Shown here: positions 22,871 through 32,340 of the stretch, in pieces
Numbering within the stretch: the stretch's first letter is position 1
Layout of the letters: the number at the start of each line of letters is the position of its first letter
Assembly (NCBI GenBank): GCA_054661495.1
Contig: BAAFSQ010000097.1
Coordinates: 1 to 33,451, forward strand
Reading direction: 5' to 3'
Source: Zygophlyctis sp. KS116
Taxonomy: Eukaryota > Chytridiomycota
Length of the DNA stretch: 33,451 nucleotides
Made by a program: the position numbers and the translations under genes
The notes under the pieces: generated by a model
Told to the model about the DNA's origin: nothing
Databases searched by the model: none
The model's input: only the letters and a program-made list of their open reading frames with translations

Positions 22871-23041
22871 CTAAACATCTTCAACAGTTTTTTCATCCAT
22901 TAAAACTAAAGAATGTAAAGCAGGAAGCGATTTTGATAAAAGATAAGGAGGAGTTTTCCTTCTGGCCTTAGTCTTAGAGCTAGCATATAGTAGGGCCAAG
23001 TTTTTCCGTTTCTTTACACATTTAGAACTTTCAACTCTCAT
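22871..23041 (-). CDS. Small basic ORF, 56 aa, hypothetical
   Basis: An ATG at 23041 opens a frame starting MRVESSKCVKKRKNLALLYA and continuing SSKTKARRKTPPYLL to a stop at 22871. It has a basic N-terminal half and a hydrophobic/acidic end (LHSLVLMDEKTVEDV). The bias toward Lys/Arg/Ser codons looks coding-like, but I recognise no family and see no clear intron. It may be a real small gene or debris. Confidence 0.25.
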   Translation of the reverse strand: MRVESSKCVKKRKNLALLYASSKTKARRKTPPYLLSKSLPALHSLVLMDEKTVEDV

Positions 23042-23428
23042 TATAAAATAATGAAATTATACATAAACCTTCTCATACATTCAAGAGTCGTAAGCGGAGT
23101 CGGTCAATTAGTTAATTTCATAAACCTATAAGATACTATTTAATGATATAACAAATTATTTAATGAAATACATTTAAATACTTGCTATATTTATCACCTT
23201 GGTGAACTCCACAAAATATATATTTAATACTAACATATAAAATATATTTTAAATAGGTGGCTTAGCATTCCAAACATTTGAAAAACATTAAACAAACTTC
23301 ATTTTTCATTATACGCTTTCATTTATAAACATAATTCATAACATTTCTTCACATTTCAGTTGCATTATAATTATTCAATACTTATTTGTTTTTTTTCAAT
23401 GAATATATACAGCTATTCTCATAGAATC
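23042..23428. other. Very AT-rich spacer, no gene seen
   Basis: About 390 bp of mostly A and T with short direct repeats (ttaatgatataacaaatt, taatgaaataca). No frame, RNA gene or element end is recognisable. Confidence 0.5.
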
Positions 23429-23458
23429 ATAGCAATGTAACTATTTCAAATGATCAGT
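23429..23458. repeat. 30-bp inverted repeat, left arm
   Basis: The 30 bp beginning atagcaatgtaactattt are the exact reverse complement of 24131-24160. The two arms enclose 672 bp that contain a small spliced ORF. No target-site duplication is evident outside the arms. Confidence 0.9.
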
Positions 23459-23510
23459 TCTCCAGTCATCGGCACTCTGTAAAGAGAGGTGATCTGTAAA
23501 TATGGGTGAT

Positions 23511-23563
23511 ACTCATACAAAGAATTGAGTAGGTCCACATAACCAGTTGCCAATAGGAGATAT
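23511..23563. repeat. Dispersed repeat, copy 2 (53 bp)
   Basis: This is the second copy of the repeat at 22441-22503. It lacks the 11-bp palindrome and differs at two or three other bases in its left third. Confidence 0.85.
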
Positions 23564-23839
23564 TCTGTCCCTGCCAGTCCACTTTTGCCGATTGTTAAGC
23601 TGTATACGCGACTGCCTAAACCTTAATACATTATTAACTAATCCTCCAGTTATGTGTTCATGCTGTACAAGATCATCTAAATACTCAGCAAGTAACACTT
23701 CCTATATTACACACTAAATTAACGTTTCCTAATTTACAACTACTAGTTTGGACTGAACCCACTATCGTATTAGATCCGTCAGTTTCAAATAATTTTCAAC
23801 AAATAGATCATCCAGTTCAATTCATTTGCTTTTGCTATA

Positions 23840-24091
23840 ATGGCGCGTTCTCAAATCACAAGAAAATTACGTCTTTATGAAGTGGGTGTTGATGTAGTTT
23901 CAACAATTTATGAAGCAACGGTTAGAGCGGTTAGATTCACACTGAATAATTGCAAAACTAATCAGTTTGAACTTGTGCTATCTGTTGGAGTAATGAGGTA
24001 AGGTCTTTCTTTTCTTATAATTAGACATAAAAATGTAGAGTTTTGCAGTATTAGTGCGTTAGCTATCCATTCTAACCCTAATATGGAGTGA
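23840..24091 (+). CDS. Small spliced hypothetical gene, 74 aa
   Basis: An ATG at 23840 opens MARSQITRKLRLYEVGVDVV and continues to ATG AG at 23997. A host-type 27-nt intron (23998-24024, gtaagg...ttataattag) then joins to CATAAAAATGTAGAG and a stop at 24089-24091. Retention of the intron gives an immediate TAA. The product has no recognised domain. A second possible 29-nt intron (24088-24116) would replace the stop and extend the protein to 79 aa, ending at 24135 inside the inverted-repeat arm. The host-like intron argues for a real gene among retrotransposon debris; lack of homology is the main doubt. Confidence 0.42.
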
Positions 24092-24130
24092 GGGTGTTCT
24101 ATAATGTTTGGGTTAGGCCAGCCAGCAGCC

Positions 24131-24160
24131 ACTGATCATTTGAAATAGTTACATTGCTAT
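24131..24160. repeat. 30-bp inverted repeat, right arm
   Basis: Exact reverse complement of 23429-23458. Confidence 0.9.
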
Positions 24161-24269
24161 TAATTGGCAGTCTTCTATACATGGCGAGACAAACAAGGCC
24201 AGACATAATATAATCTGTGAATTTACTAAGCAAATACGTAAATAATACTACTCCCAAATGTTGGAGAGC

Positions 24270-24820
24270 TGCAACGAGAATTCTGATCTACTATACTACT
24301 AAAGACTACTCACTAAGAATATGAAACCACAAGTGATGAAGGACTAAAGACTTACTCTGATTCTACGTGGGAAGATGATAAAATGAATAGATTGTCAAGA
24401 AGTGGGGGTGTTATACTATATAATGGCTCATTTCTATCAGCTTATTCTCATCAGCAACGATCAGTCGCTCTATCTTCTTGTCAAGCAGAGTATCAAGCAC
24501 TTGCTAGTGCTGTACAAGAACTACTATACTTTAGGCAATTATTAGGGGAGATAGGATATGGTGAGAATATACCAACACAGTTACTCTGTGACAATCAAGG
24601 TGCCATGTGTTTAGCGATTACTACTAAGAATCACCCAAATGTGAAACACATCGCTATCAAATATCATTTTGTAAGAGAATTGGTGAAGGACAAAATAGTG
24701 AATTTACTCTACGTCAACACAAGAGAACAAGTTGCAGATATAATGACTAAACCGCTTGGCCGCACTCAATTTGAAAAATTTAGGACGATGATGGGTGTGA
24801 ACAACTATAATTTACAATAA
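24270..24820 (+). pseudogene. Ty1/copia retrotransposon fragment (element A): RT end and RNase H
   Basis: The frame at 24383-24820 encodes a copia RNase H: SLSSCQAEYQALASAVQELL-type core (here VALSSCQAEYQALASA), LLCDNQGAMCLA, KHIAIKYHFVRELV and the closing NTREQVADIMTKPLGRTQFE. Just upstream TYSDSTWEDD is the YADADWA-like start of the domain. A frameshift separates this from an earlier piece (RILIYYTTKDYSLRI). The 5' part (gag, integrase, most of RT) is missing. The C-terminal region is well preserved compared with the rest. Confidence 0.88.
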
Positions 24821-25151
24821 TCATTAAAATTCCTACACAATGCCATAGTAGAAGTACTATTGCAAATATACAGTAATGGGGGTTTGACAAATTACTGTGA
24901 TGTGGCGTATGGGGTGAAGAAAAATTAGGAATCCCTTGGTGATTACGAAGGTGCACTTTAAATAAGAAATAAATGATTCTAAAATCCTGTCATATTACTG
25001 AAATATAAAATCCTGTTAGATTAAGAGTCTCAAAGAAAGAAAGGAAAATTTATTTTATGGAAATAAAGATTACTGAATTAAGTTGATCAAATGCTCATCT
25101 ATGGACACAAAAAATTACTTCTGTTTTTCATAGAAGCAATACTAATGAAAG
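24821..25151 (+). mobile_element. Candidate 3' LTR of copia element A
   Basis: A purine tract (aatggggg, 24875-24882) follows the RNase H stop and is followed within 2 bp by tgacaaatta. A matching end ...gttgatca at 25089 would give an LTR of about 205 bp (24885-25089), close to the size of the other copia LTRs here. The words taaaatcctgt at 24980-24990 and 25006-25016 form a short internal duplication. No second copy is in the window, so the ends are unproven. Confidence 0.4.
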
Positions 25152-25303
25152 AAAGCGACTCCTACTTTGACTCCAGCAGCTGACGGAGAACAAATATCTG
25201 AAAAAGAACAAATTCAACTAGAAAAGTGGATAAGTGCAGATAATATAGCAAACTCTATCATACACGTCTCATTGACTCCATCAGAAACAAAGCAGGGGCC
25301 TCA
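25152..25303 (+). pseudogene. Copia gag-like fragment
   Basis: The frame reads TPAADGEQISEKEQIQLEKW then ISADNIANSIIHVSLTPSE. The pattern W..ADN.A...I..SL matches the N-terminal part of copia Gag proteins. It is cut off near 25303 where the minus-strand copia D begins. The call is moderate. Confidence 0.45.
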
Positions 25304-25975
25304 AGAAGAGACCAGATGTCTTGAATTTCTTTTGAAAATTGTAGGAGGAAGCGCTTTAGTCATAATATCAGCCTCATTTTGGTGTGTAGAGACATGAGAA
25401 ATATTGAGATTGCCGTTAGAGACATGATCCTGGATAAAGTGATAACGCACATCGATGTGTTTGGTGTGAGAATGATCCTTTGTACCTAGAGTTAATTTAA
25501 TAGCCCCTTGATTATCTTCATAAATAGGAATAGGACTATTATGAGGTTACCCAAAATCAGAGAGTACATAGCGCCTCTTGAGCTGCAGTTGAAAGTGCCA
25601 TATATTCGGCTTCTGTGAAAGAAAGTGCAACTGTTCTTTGAAATTTACTAGCCCATGAAACATGACTTTCACCTAAAAAATAGACATACCTTGTGGTTGA
25701 TCTCCTACTATCTACATCACTTGCCCAATCTGCATCAGTAAAACCCTAGAGTTTTAATTTAGATGTACCACCCAAAACTACTCCATGATTAATCGTTCCT
25801 TTTAAGTATTTAAGAATTTGTTTGACAGTTGTCCAGTGAGATTGTCCAGGATTTTGCATATAACGACAGACTTGACCAACAGCATTTCCAATATCTGGAC
25901 GAGAACCAGATACAAGATATAATAGACTGCCAACGGTTTCACGAAAGGGAATCTTGGCCATTATTTGGGGCATAT
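25304..25975 (-). pseudogene. Ty1/copia fragment (element D): RT end and RNase H, broken
   Basis: Reading the minus strand, 25973-25746 gives RETVGSLLYLVSGSRPDIGN and AVGQVCRYMQNPGQSHWT. This continues, with in-frame stops, into [54 protein letters not shown] and DVRYHFIQDHVSNGNL. It is closely related to copia B at 28.4-31.1 kb (same RPDI.NAVGQVC.YM.NPG and MTKALPPTIF). At least two stops break RNase H. It abuts a gypsy fragment on the opposite strand at about 25976. Confidence 0.85.
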
Positions 25976-27134
25976 GTCTACAAGTTCAATAGTTACACCA
26001 ATTTTAAGATATTATTGGTGGCCAACTGTGGAACGGGAATTAAGAATTTTTACACAACGGTGTCCTAAATGCCAGTTAAACTAAAGTCATAAAGCTAGTA
26101 CAGCCAATCATTCTCCATTAAAACCCATTCCGCCAGTTGGTCTACCTTTCGAACGTTGGGGGGTGGATTTTATTGGGCGATTACCTGAAACTAAATTAGG
26201 CAATAAGTACATTATAACAGCAATAGACTATGCTACTCGATGGGTTGTAGCAAAGGCGGTGAAAGATATGACTTCTACAACTGTTGTTGATTTTCTTTAT
26301 AATGATATAATTATGCATTATGGCGTACCTATTGAATTATTTACTGATCGCGGCAAGTCATTTCTGTCAGAAGGAATTCAAGAATATTATTCAAGAACAG
26401 GAATTCATCATATAGCTACTACAACTCACCATCCTCAAACCAATGGCATGGTTGAGAGGATGCATTCAATAGTAAATCATTTAATAACGACTTTGGCAGA
26501 TGCTCAAAAAACAAGATGGGATGAATTTCTCAACATGACTTTATTCGCTTTAAGAGTTAGACAGCATACTACCACGAAGTACTCACCTTTCTGTTTGTTG
26601 TATGGTGTCAACCCAAGATTGCCAATTGACCCAAGACCCCCTCCGGATACAGTACAAGCTTTAGATGATGTGGAATTACTTGAATTTCAAGGTTTATTCA
26701 CTGCTGGGGAACTTGAAGACTTGGGACATGATCATGCTGCAGCTTACAAGCACACGTTGGTTCAGGCCGAACAAATGAAAAAACGGCATAACATTGATGA
26801 TAATCAACCAGATTACTAAGCTCAAACATTGGGATAAATTAAAGTTCGAATTCAAATGGAAAGGTCCTTTCCATATTGCTAAACTAGGAAAGCCAGGGAC
26901 TTATTGGTTAATTACCCTCGCGGAGACTTCTTGGAATCAACAGTTAATCAAAGTGATCTAGCACAGTGGTTGGCAACGACGCCTGATAATGAATCTTATT
27001 TCTATGATGGTACAATTCAACATTCTTCTGCAGCTTCCCTTAGTTTGAAATCTTCAACTGTCAATGGTGACACAGATCCTGCTCTTCAATCCATTGGCTC
27101 TGGTCTTAGAAGGGAGGATATTGTTATAGCGTAA
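25976..27134 (+). pseudogene. Ty3/gypsy pol fragment: zinc-binding end, integrase and C-terminal region
   Basis: A single frame from about 26003 gives RYYWWPTVERELRIFTQRCP and KCQLN (the second half of the HHCC module), then one premature TAA (26084-26086). The integrase core follows (26163-26819): MDFIGRLPE with the first catalytic Asp, LFTDRGKSF with the second, and QTNGMVERMH with the Glu, in the D-35-E spacing of retroviral-type integrases. After a stop at 26819 and a frameshift near 26900, KWKGPFHIAKLGKPGTYWL and YPRGDFLESTVNQSDLAQWL form the usual C-terminal fold, and the frame ends at 27134. Protease, RT and RNase H are missing upstream. The catalytic triad is intact, but the element as a whole is dead. 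Confidence 0.88.
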
Positions 27135-28243
27135 GTCCTACACACGTGCAAGGGTCTTGTGACATAGTTTGCGTTTGTGTTTCAGATACATGCAAATTTG
27201 CTTGAAGGGCTAACCCTTCTTTTCTTTTTTTTAGTTGGATTATCAATCAGAATCTTTTATTTTCGAAAGAGATTTACATTGCATTTGAGTTATACTTACT
27301 TAAATTTGCAATCGTTATAGCAAAGTTTGTTACACTTCACTCCACATACTACTCAATATCTGAAAGTGGACCTCAGCGGCTTCTCACGGCTGATTTTCTT
27401 TATTGTTTGGACACGTGTTTGGGATGCATATTTTATCTAAAGTGTCTAGGATTTAGTTGTACATTTAACAAAGTTCATATCTATCTTGTTCCTTGTTAAT
27501 CTTGTGTGCTGAGTTCTGATTCTTGTTGAACTCTTATATTTTCCAGTCTTGTATTGTTATCTCGCACTTGTCTCGTAACATCTTTACACGTTATGTGAAT
27601 TTAGGAACTGATTTGGGTCTGGATGAAGGCTAATGCCTAGGAGCCATGTACTAACCTTTTTACTCCCTGTAGCAGAGTTTTTACGGGTGGTACTTAACGT
27701 GGCGTATTTTACCTCTTTTGGGAGGTTTATCTTAAAAAGTCATCTCAGTGAACTAATCAGTCGAATCGAATTGAGAACTCTTGTCTGAACTTAATTTTAT
27801 TCATTCTTTACCTTGAAGAATTGCTATCTCTAGTTCGTAAGAAGGTGCGATTTTCCAAAGTTATGTTACGATTGGATGTCTTTGATGGGAAAGGTCAAAG
27901 ATAACTAGCATCGTAAACTAACTAAACAAGTTGGAAGTGGAATATGATTTAATTAAGCAATGGGAATAATAAAAAAAAAAGAATAATGATCAGATAATGC
28001 TTAATTGCAAGAAGAAATAGAATACTGAAGCTTAACTAGTTAATTCGACTATGAGAGTCATGAAACAAGGGTTACGCCTATTTATCATCATTATGTTTCA
28101 TAAAATCAAATTATACGTTTCAAGAATAATCCTTCGTAGATCAGCTACATACTTTGAGCATTGACAATAAAACTCTAGTTTAAGATTTAGGTCTGAGGCA
28201 AGTTCAGAATTAAGGGTGTACGATCCTGAGATCGTAACAATTA
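27135..28243. other. Non-coding stretch, probably gypsy 3' end/LTR plus spacer
   Basis: About 1.1 kb without a usable frame. It starts with a hairpin (gaagggctaacccttc near 27200) and T-rich runs after the gypsy pol stop, as expected for a 3' UTR/LTR, but I find no matching second LTR. The part from 27900 to 28240 is AT-rich spacer. Confidence 0.35.
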
Positions 28244-28433
28244 TGTTACACTCTCTCGCGCTTCACATGGTTTAGAGGCTAGTTTGCTTAGATGCTGGAT
28301 TGATCGTGATAAGAGTTAAAAGTAAATCTCAGTAAGTCTTATAACTAGGAAATATAAGATTATATTTTGCCTTACCTAGGAAATATAAGATTATATTTTG
28401 CCTAGGACGCGAAGCGCCTTTCAAATCAATACA
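28244..28433 (-). mobile_element. 3' LTR of copia element B
   Basis: On the minus strand a purine tract GTGGGAG (28440-28434) is followed at once by TGTATTGATTTG, the LTR start. A likely end GTGTAACA lies at 28244-28251, giving 190 bp; another possible end is at 28217. Inside are two perfect 28-bp direct repeats, 28345-28372 and 28376-28403, separated by 3 bp. No 5' LTR copy is seen beyond 31129. Confidence 0.6.
28345..28403. repeat. Perfect 28-bp direct repeat pair inside the copia B LTR
   Basis: Copies at 28345-28372 and 28376-28403 are identical and are separated by tac. On the minus strand the downstream copy plus spacer (28375-28345) begins GTAAG and ends CTAG. It is 31 nt long, like a host intron. 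Confidence 0.95.
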
Positions 28434-31129
28434 CTCCCACAGTTTCACAATGCCTGGCATGGAGAAACTGATACAATCATAATCCTATTAGGAGCCTCCC
28501 TGAGAGACAAGTAATTGTGAATGACGATTAAAAATAGTGGGTGGAAGTGCTTTTGTCATAAGATCAGCCACGTTTTGATGGGTATAGATATGAGAAACAT
28601 TAGTAGTACCAGTAGCCACATGATCCTGAATAAAATGATATCTTACATCGATATGCTTAGTTCTAGAATTATGGGTTTTAAGTTTTACTGCAGTCCAATG
28701 AGTATGTCCGGGATTGTGCATATATTTGCAAACTTGGCCAACAGCATTGGCGATATCAGGGCGAGAACCATATACTAAATACAACAAACTGCCAACCGTT
28801 TCACTATATGGCACATTTTGAATTTTACGCATATCTTCAGCATTATTAGGAGACATAGCAGAAGATAACTTGACTGACGGATTCATAGGAGTTGTCACGG
28901 TATTACAGTCAACCATTCCCGTCCTTTTAAGCAGGGTTGTAATATAGCGTTCTTGAAAGATTCTAATAACTCCTTTAGCCTGATTATAATCAAATTGTAA
29001 ACCCAAATAATGTTTGAGGCAGCCTAAATCTTTGACTGGAAGTAAATTTTTAATTGCAGATTTTAATTTGTCCATATTAGCTGCCCCAGAGATGGCTAGA
29101 GCGAGATCATCGACATACAGGGTGACATAGGCCTTGGTGCCATTAAAAATACCAGTATAAAGACATTGATCTTTGCGATTTGCTTTAAAACCTAAAGAAG
29201 AAAGTATATCATGTGCTTTAGAATACCATGCACGTGGTGCTTGTTTAAGGCCATATAATGCACGGTGCAATTTAACAATGGTCCCTGATAGATGACCAAA
29301 ACCATCTGGTAATCGCAGATAAACCTCTTCTTCCAATGGAGCTAAAAGAAAAGCTGTATCAACATCCATATTGTGGATTTCCATGTGCTTTGAGGCAGTC
29401 GTAGCTAGCATAACAAGAAAACTCACAAATTTAGCAACAGGAGCAAAGGTATTACCACAATCGACGCCATCAATTTGAGTAAAACCTTGGGCAACAAGGC
29501 GTGCCTTTTCTAAAATAGATCCATCAGCCAAAATTTTTTCAGTAAACACCCAACGCGATCCTACAGCTTTACGACCAGTAGGTAATGAACAAGGAGAGAA
29601 AACATTATTTTTGTGCAATGATTCAATTTATATATCCATAGCGATTTGCCATAGAGTGGGCTAATCGGACATTTGAGCTTGATTATAATTATTTGGAATA
29701 TTATCATGGGTTATATCAGCGAGAAAAGAACCAGCAGTAAAAGAAGCAGCAAGTAACGAAATTTGTGGAGGAGTTGTATCGCTACAAGATGGTGAATTGA
29801 TTTGATCCCGAGAACGAGTCCGAGTACTTATAGGTGGATCTTCAGGAGGAGAATGATCACGCTCTGGTTCACTGCATTCATAGCTATCAGAAGAAATTAA
29901 AGTAGAGGAGTTACTAGACGAAACATCAGAAGATAAATGAGATTCAATGGCACTTAATGAAGACATACTTGGTAGCTACATCGACAAATTTGACATTGCC
30001 ATTCCTAGAATCAGAAGAGATCGTAGAAAAGGGGCCTTGATAATCGGCTTCAAATAATTCACCAGAACAAACATTGAGATTATTTTGACTTATCCTAGGT
30101 ATATTTTTACGTATCATTTTGCCTTCTGCACAAGCTTAAAAGTTTATATAACCTAAAATTAAAAAGTTTATATAGTCGTGGCAGATCATCAAAAAATCGA
30201 TGACCCAATATCTCATGAGCTTCTGTCCAGGTTTTAGATATCAGAGAAGTAGCACTAGGAGAGCCAGGTTTAAGGCTAGTACAATGTGCAGTGCCCCCTG
30301 TCATATGTTGTGTACAACCAGAGTCGAGATACCACTCAGAATCCGGAGAAAGACACGAGTAACTTTAAGTGGTTTATTTTGCGAGCATCTGTAAGAGCCA
30401 GCTTGATGATAAAAATCTTTAAATCCCGCATCCCTACAGGAAGTGCACACAGGTTTAAGATGTGGATGACAACCAAAACATCGATCAATGGGATACTGCT
30501 TACCTGCTCTAGTTTTTTGCTTATTACAAAGTTTGACTTGTGTCAGGAGAGCAGAAGTAGTATCGTTTTCTTTGGATTTAAAGAGTCTGAGTTCTTGTAG
30601 AACTCGTAATTTTGCAGAGTCAAAAGAAGTAGACTTATTGTGCATTAATTCAGATCGAACTGAAAGAAGTTCATTAGGTAGTTTGACGAAAAGTAACATT
30701 AGAGAGATGTTGCTACCAGATAACCCATCAGAGGAATTAAAAGACGACATCAATTTAGTTAAGGTAAGAAGACTCTCTTCAACGTTTGCGTCCATTAGAA
30801 GAGTAAAATTAACAATATCTGTGAGCAATTGAGTTTTTAACAGCAGTGAGTTAGGTTCCAAATTACTTATAAGAGCATCCCACATAGAAAGAGAGGTAAG
30901 AGGTCTTGGGATATTCTTCAAGTAGGAATTTTCACAGAGTACACAACAATTAAACTTAAAATTTGAAAACTACAGAAGAAAGTTTTGGACGACTCGCATC
31001 CAAATCCCATTCATCATGATTTTGCAACAAGTCAATCGTATGATTTTTCCAACGAATAAAATTATTGGGCCCCTCTAGTTTTTCAAAGTCAGAGGGTATT
31101 AAAATTGTCTTTTTGTTTTCTTCAGTCAT
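28434..31129 (-). pseudogene. Ty1/copia element B, internally deleted polyprotein
   Basis: Reading from 31129: Gag N-terminus (SDFEKLEGPNNFIRWKNHTI), stop; Gag remainder 30921-30301 with a Cys/His stretch (RCFGCHPHLKPVCTSC); protease/pre-integrase remnants (MTGGTAHCTSL, AHEILGHRFFDDLPRLYK); a zinc-binding/integrase start to FVDVATKYVF (about 29966). The integrase catalytic core is missing. A Ser-rich linker (29966-29661) and an intact RT frame (29618-28488) follow, with GSRWVFTEK, ALYGLKQAPRAWY and the catalytic YVDD (TLYVDDLALA). RNase H is nearly all deleted in frame: HWTAVK joins directly to THNSRTKHIDVRYHF. The element lacks a 5' LTR in the window. It is a defective derivative related to copia D. 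Confidence 0.88.
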
Positions 31130-31348
31130 TTGAGGCAGTTTAAGAGCTTGGTGCTTATAACAGTGGTGTAGTTTTAATTTGTCTTTTCAACAAAGTTCTT
31201 TTGTCTTGTTCTTTGTGGTTGTTCTCTGAGTCCTATTTTAATTAGAGAATTATTGATACTACTATACTGTCCTTTTGATCCCTGTCCTTGCAACAGTTTG
31301 AAAAGACCTTTTTCTCCCGTTTGTGAAATACATCTCTGCTCTAGAAAA
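31130..31348 (+). other. Leader region of the gypsy gag fragment
   Basis: A T-rich stretch of 219 bp lies between the copia B gag start (minus) and the gypsy gag start (plus). It may contain the 5' leader or LTR end of the gypsy element, but no boundary is certain. Confidence 0.3.
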
Positions 31349-32129
31349 ATGAATGCAGATAATAATACTTCTCGTCCTCAAACTCCTATGGCTGCTCAGG
31401 ATATGGACCCTCAGCTACTGCAGAATATTTTGGTGGCTCTTACTAATCTACAGATCCAGTTTTCCCGAGACCCCAGAGTCCCTGATGTACCAGTCTTTAA
31501 TGGAAACAAGGCCCAGTATTCTACATTCTTAGCCCGTTTGAAAAATTTCTTTGCAATGCAACCTACTGTTTATGATTCGGATAGAAAAAAGTTGGCTATG
31601 TAGTTTCACGTTTGGAAGGTGCCGCTGCGGATTGGGCAGTAGTGACATTGTTAGAAAATCCTGACTATAAATGTCATGTAGGTTTGATGGATAATTGGCA
31701 ATTATTTTTGGACTCCTTCTCTAAATTCTCGGACCCATTTGCAAAAAGAAATGCGACTGATGCACTTCTATCGCTCAGTCACGGTAAATCCCAATCCGTC
31801 CTTAGATATTGGACAAAATTCTCGGAACTGTTGTATCGTTCTAATATATCCGCTGATTCAGCTGAACCTCTCTTTGAAAGAGGTTTGAAATATGAAATTA
31901 GAGATCGCTTGGTAGATAAAGATCTCCCTGAAGATTTGGATTCTTATGTTAGAGCAGTTGTGGATTTGGATAATCGATTATATCGGTTAAAACAGGATAA
32001 AAGGATAAATACTTTCAATTCTACTAGTTTTGTCCCTCGGTTTAACTTCTGCCGCAAATAATTCCACGTCTTGAAGCTTAAGAGTCAAGAAAAGCAGTTG
32101 TTAGGTGAGATCCGCAGAATGGACCCTGA
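31349..32129 (+). pseudogene. Ty3/gypsy gag fragment, frameshifted and interrupted by a copia LTR
   Basis: ATG at 31349 (MNADNNTSRPQTPMAAQDMD) leads to VPVFNGNKAQYSTFLARLKN and a stop at 31601-31603. A one-base shift near 31598 continues it as VSRLEGAAADWAV, LDSFSKFSDPFAKRNATDAL, YWTKFSELLYRSNIS and LVDKDLPEDLDSYVRAVVDL to 32061. This is the retrotransposon Gag (RTL/PEG10-type) fold common in gypsy elements. The remaining short stretch is cut at 32130 by the copia C LTR. The zinc knuckle and pol are lost or displaced. Confidence 0.85.
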
Positions 32130-32340
32130 TGTTATGAGATTTATTATCTAGATTATAAGATTCTATCAACGAGAATATTTAATAATAATCTTTATTGAAC
32201 TTACCTAGATTATAAGATTCTATCAAAGAGAATATTTAATAATAATCTAGGAAGTGACGTTTCAATCTAAGTATTTATCTTCCGTTATTGGGTGACGTAT
32301 ATCCTTCATCAATGTCTTCGAATGCACAGATAGTTCAACA
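32130..32340 (-). mobile_element. 3' LTR of copia element C (211 bp)
   Basis: On the minus strand the purine tract CAGGAGGGAG (32350-32341) is followed by TGTTGAACTATC, and the LTR closes with CTCATAACA at 32130, giving TGTT...AACA ends. It interrupts gypsy gag; the bases before it (cctga) are the candidate target-site duplicate, whose partner would lie beyond the window. Two 44-bp direct repeats with one mismatch lie inside (32148-32191 and 32205-32248). Confidence 0.8.
32148..32248. repeat. 44-bp direct repeat pair inside the copia C LTR
   Basis: Copies at 32148-32191 and 32205-32248 match at 43 of 44 bases, with a 13-bp spacer. On the minus strand the spacer starts GTAAG and both repeats end CTAG, the same layout as in the copia B LTR. 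Confidence 0.95.

Noticed and set aside
24062-24118. Telomere-like words (taaccctaa, gggttagg)
   Set aside because: They are single occurrences, not an array, and lie in or next to the small spliced ORF.
25829-26068. Plus-strand frame across 25829-26068
   Set aside because: It is antisense to copia D and then runs into the gypsy fragment in the wrong frame; both are better explained by RNase H and integrase homology.
28217-28250. Hairpin acgatcctgagatcgt as a terminator or attachment site
   Set aside because: It is short and lies at the uncertain end of the copia B LTR. Nothing else supports a function.
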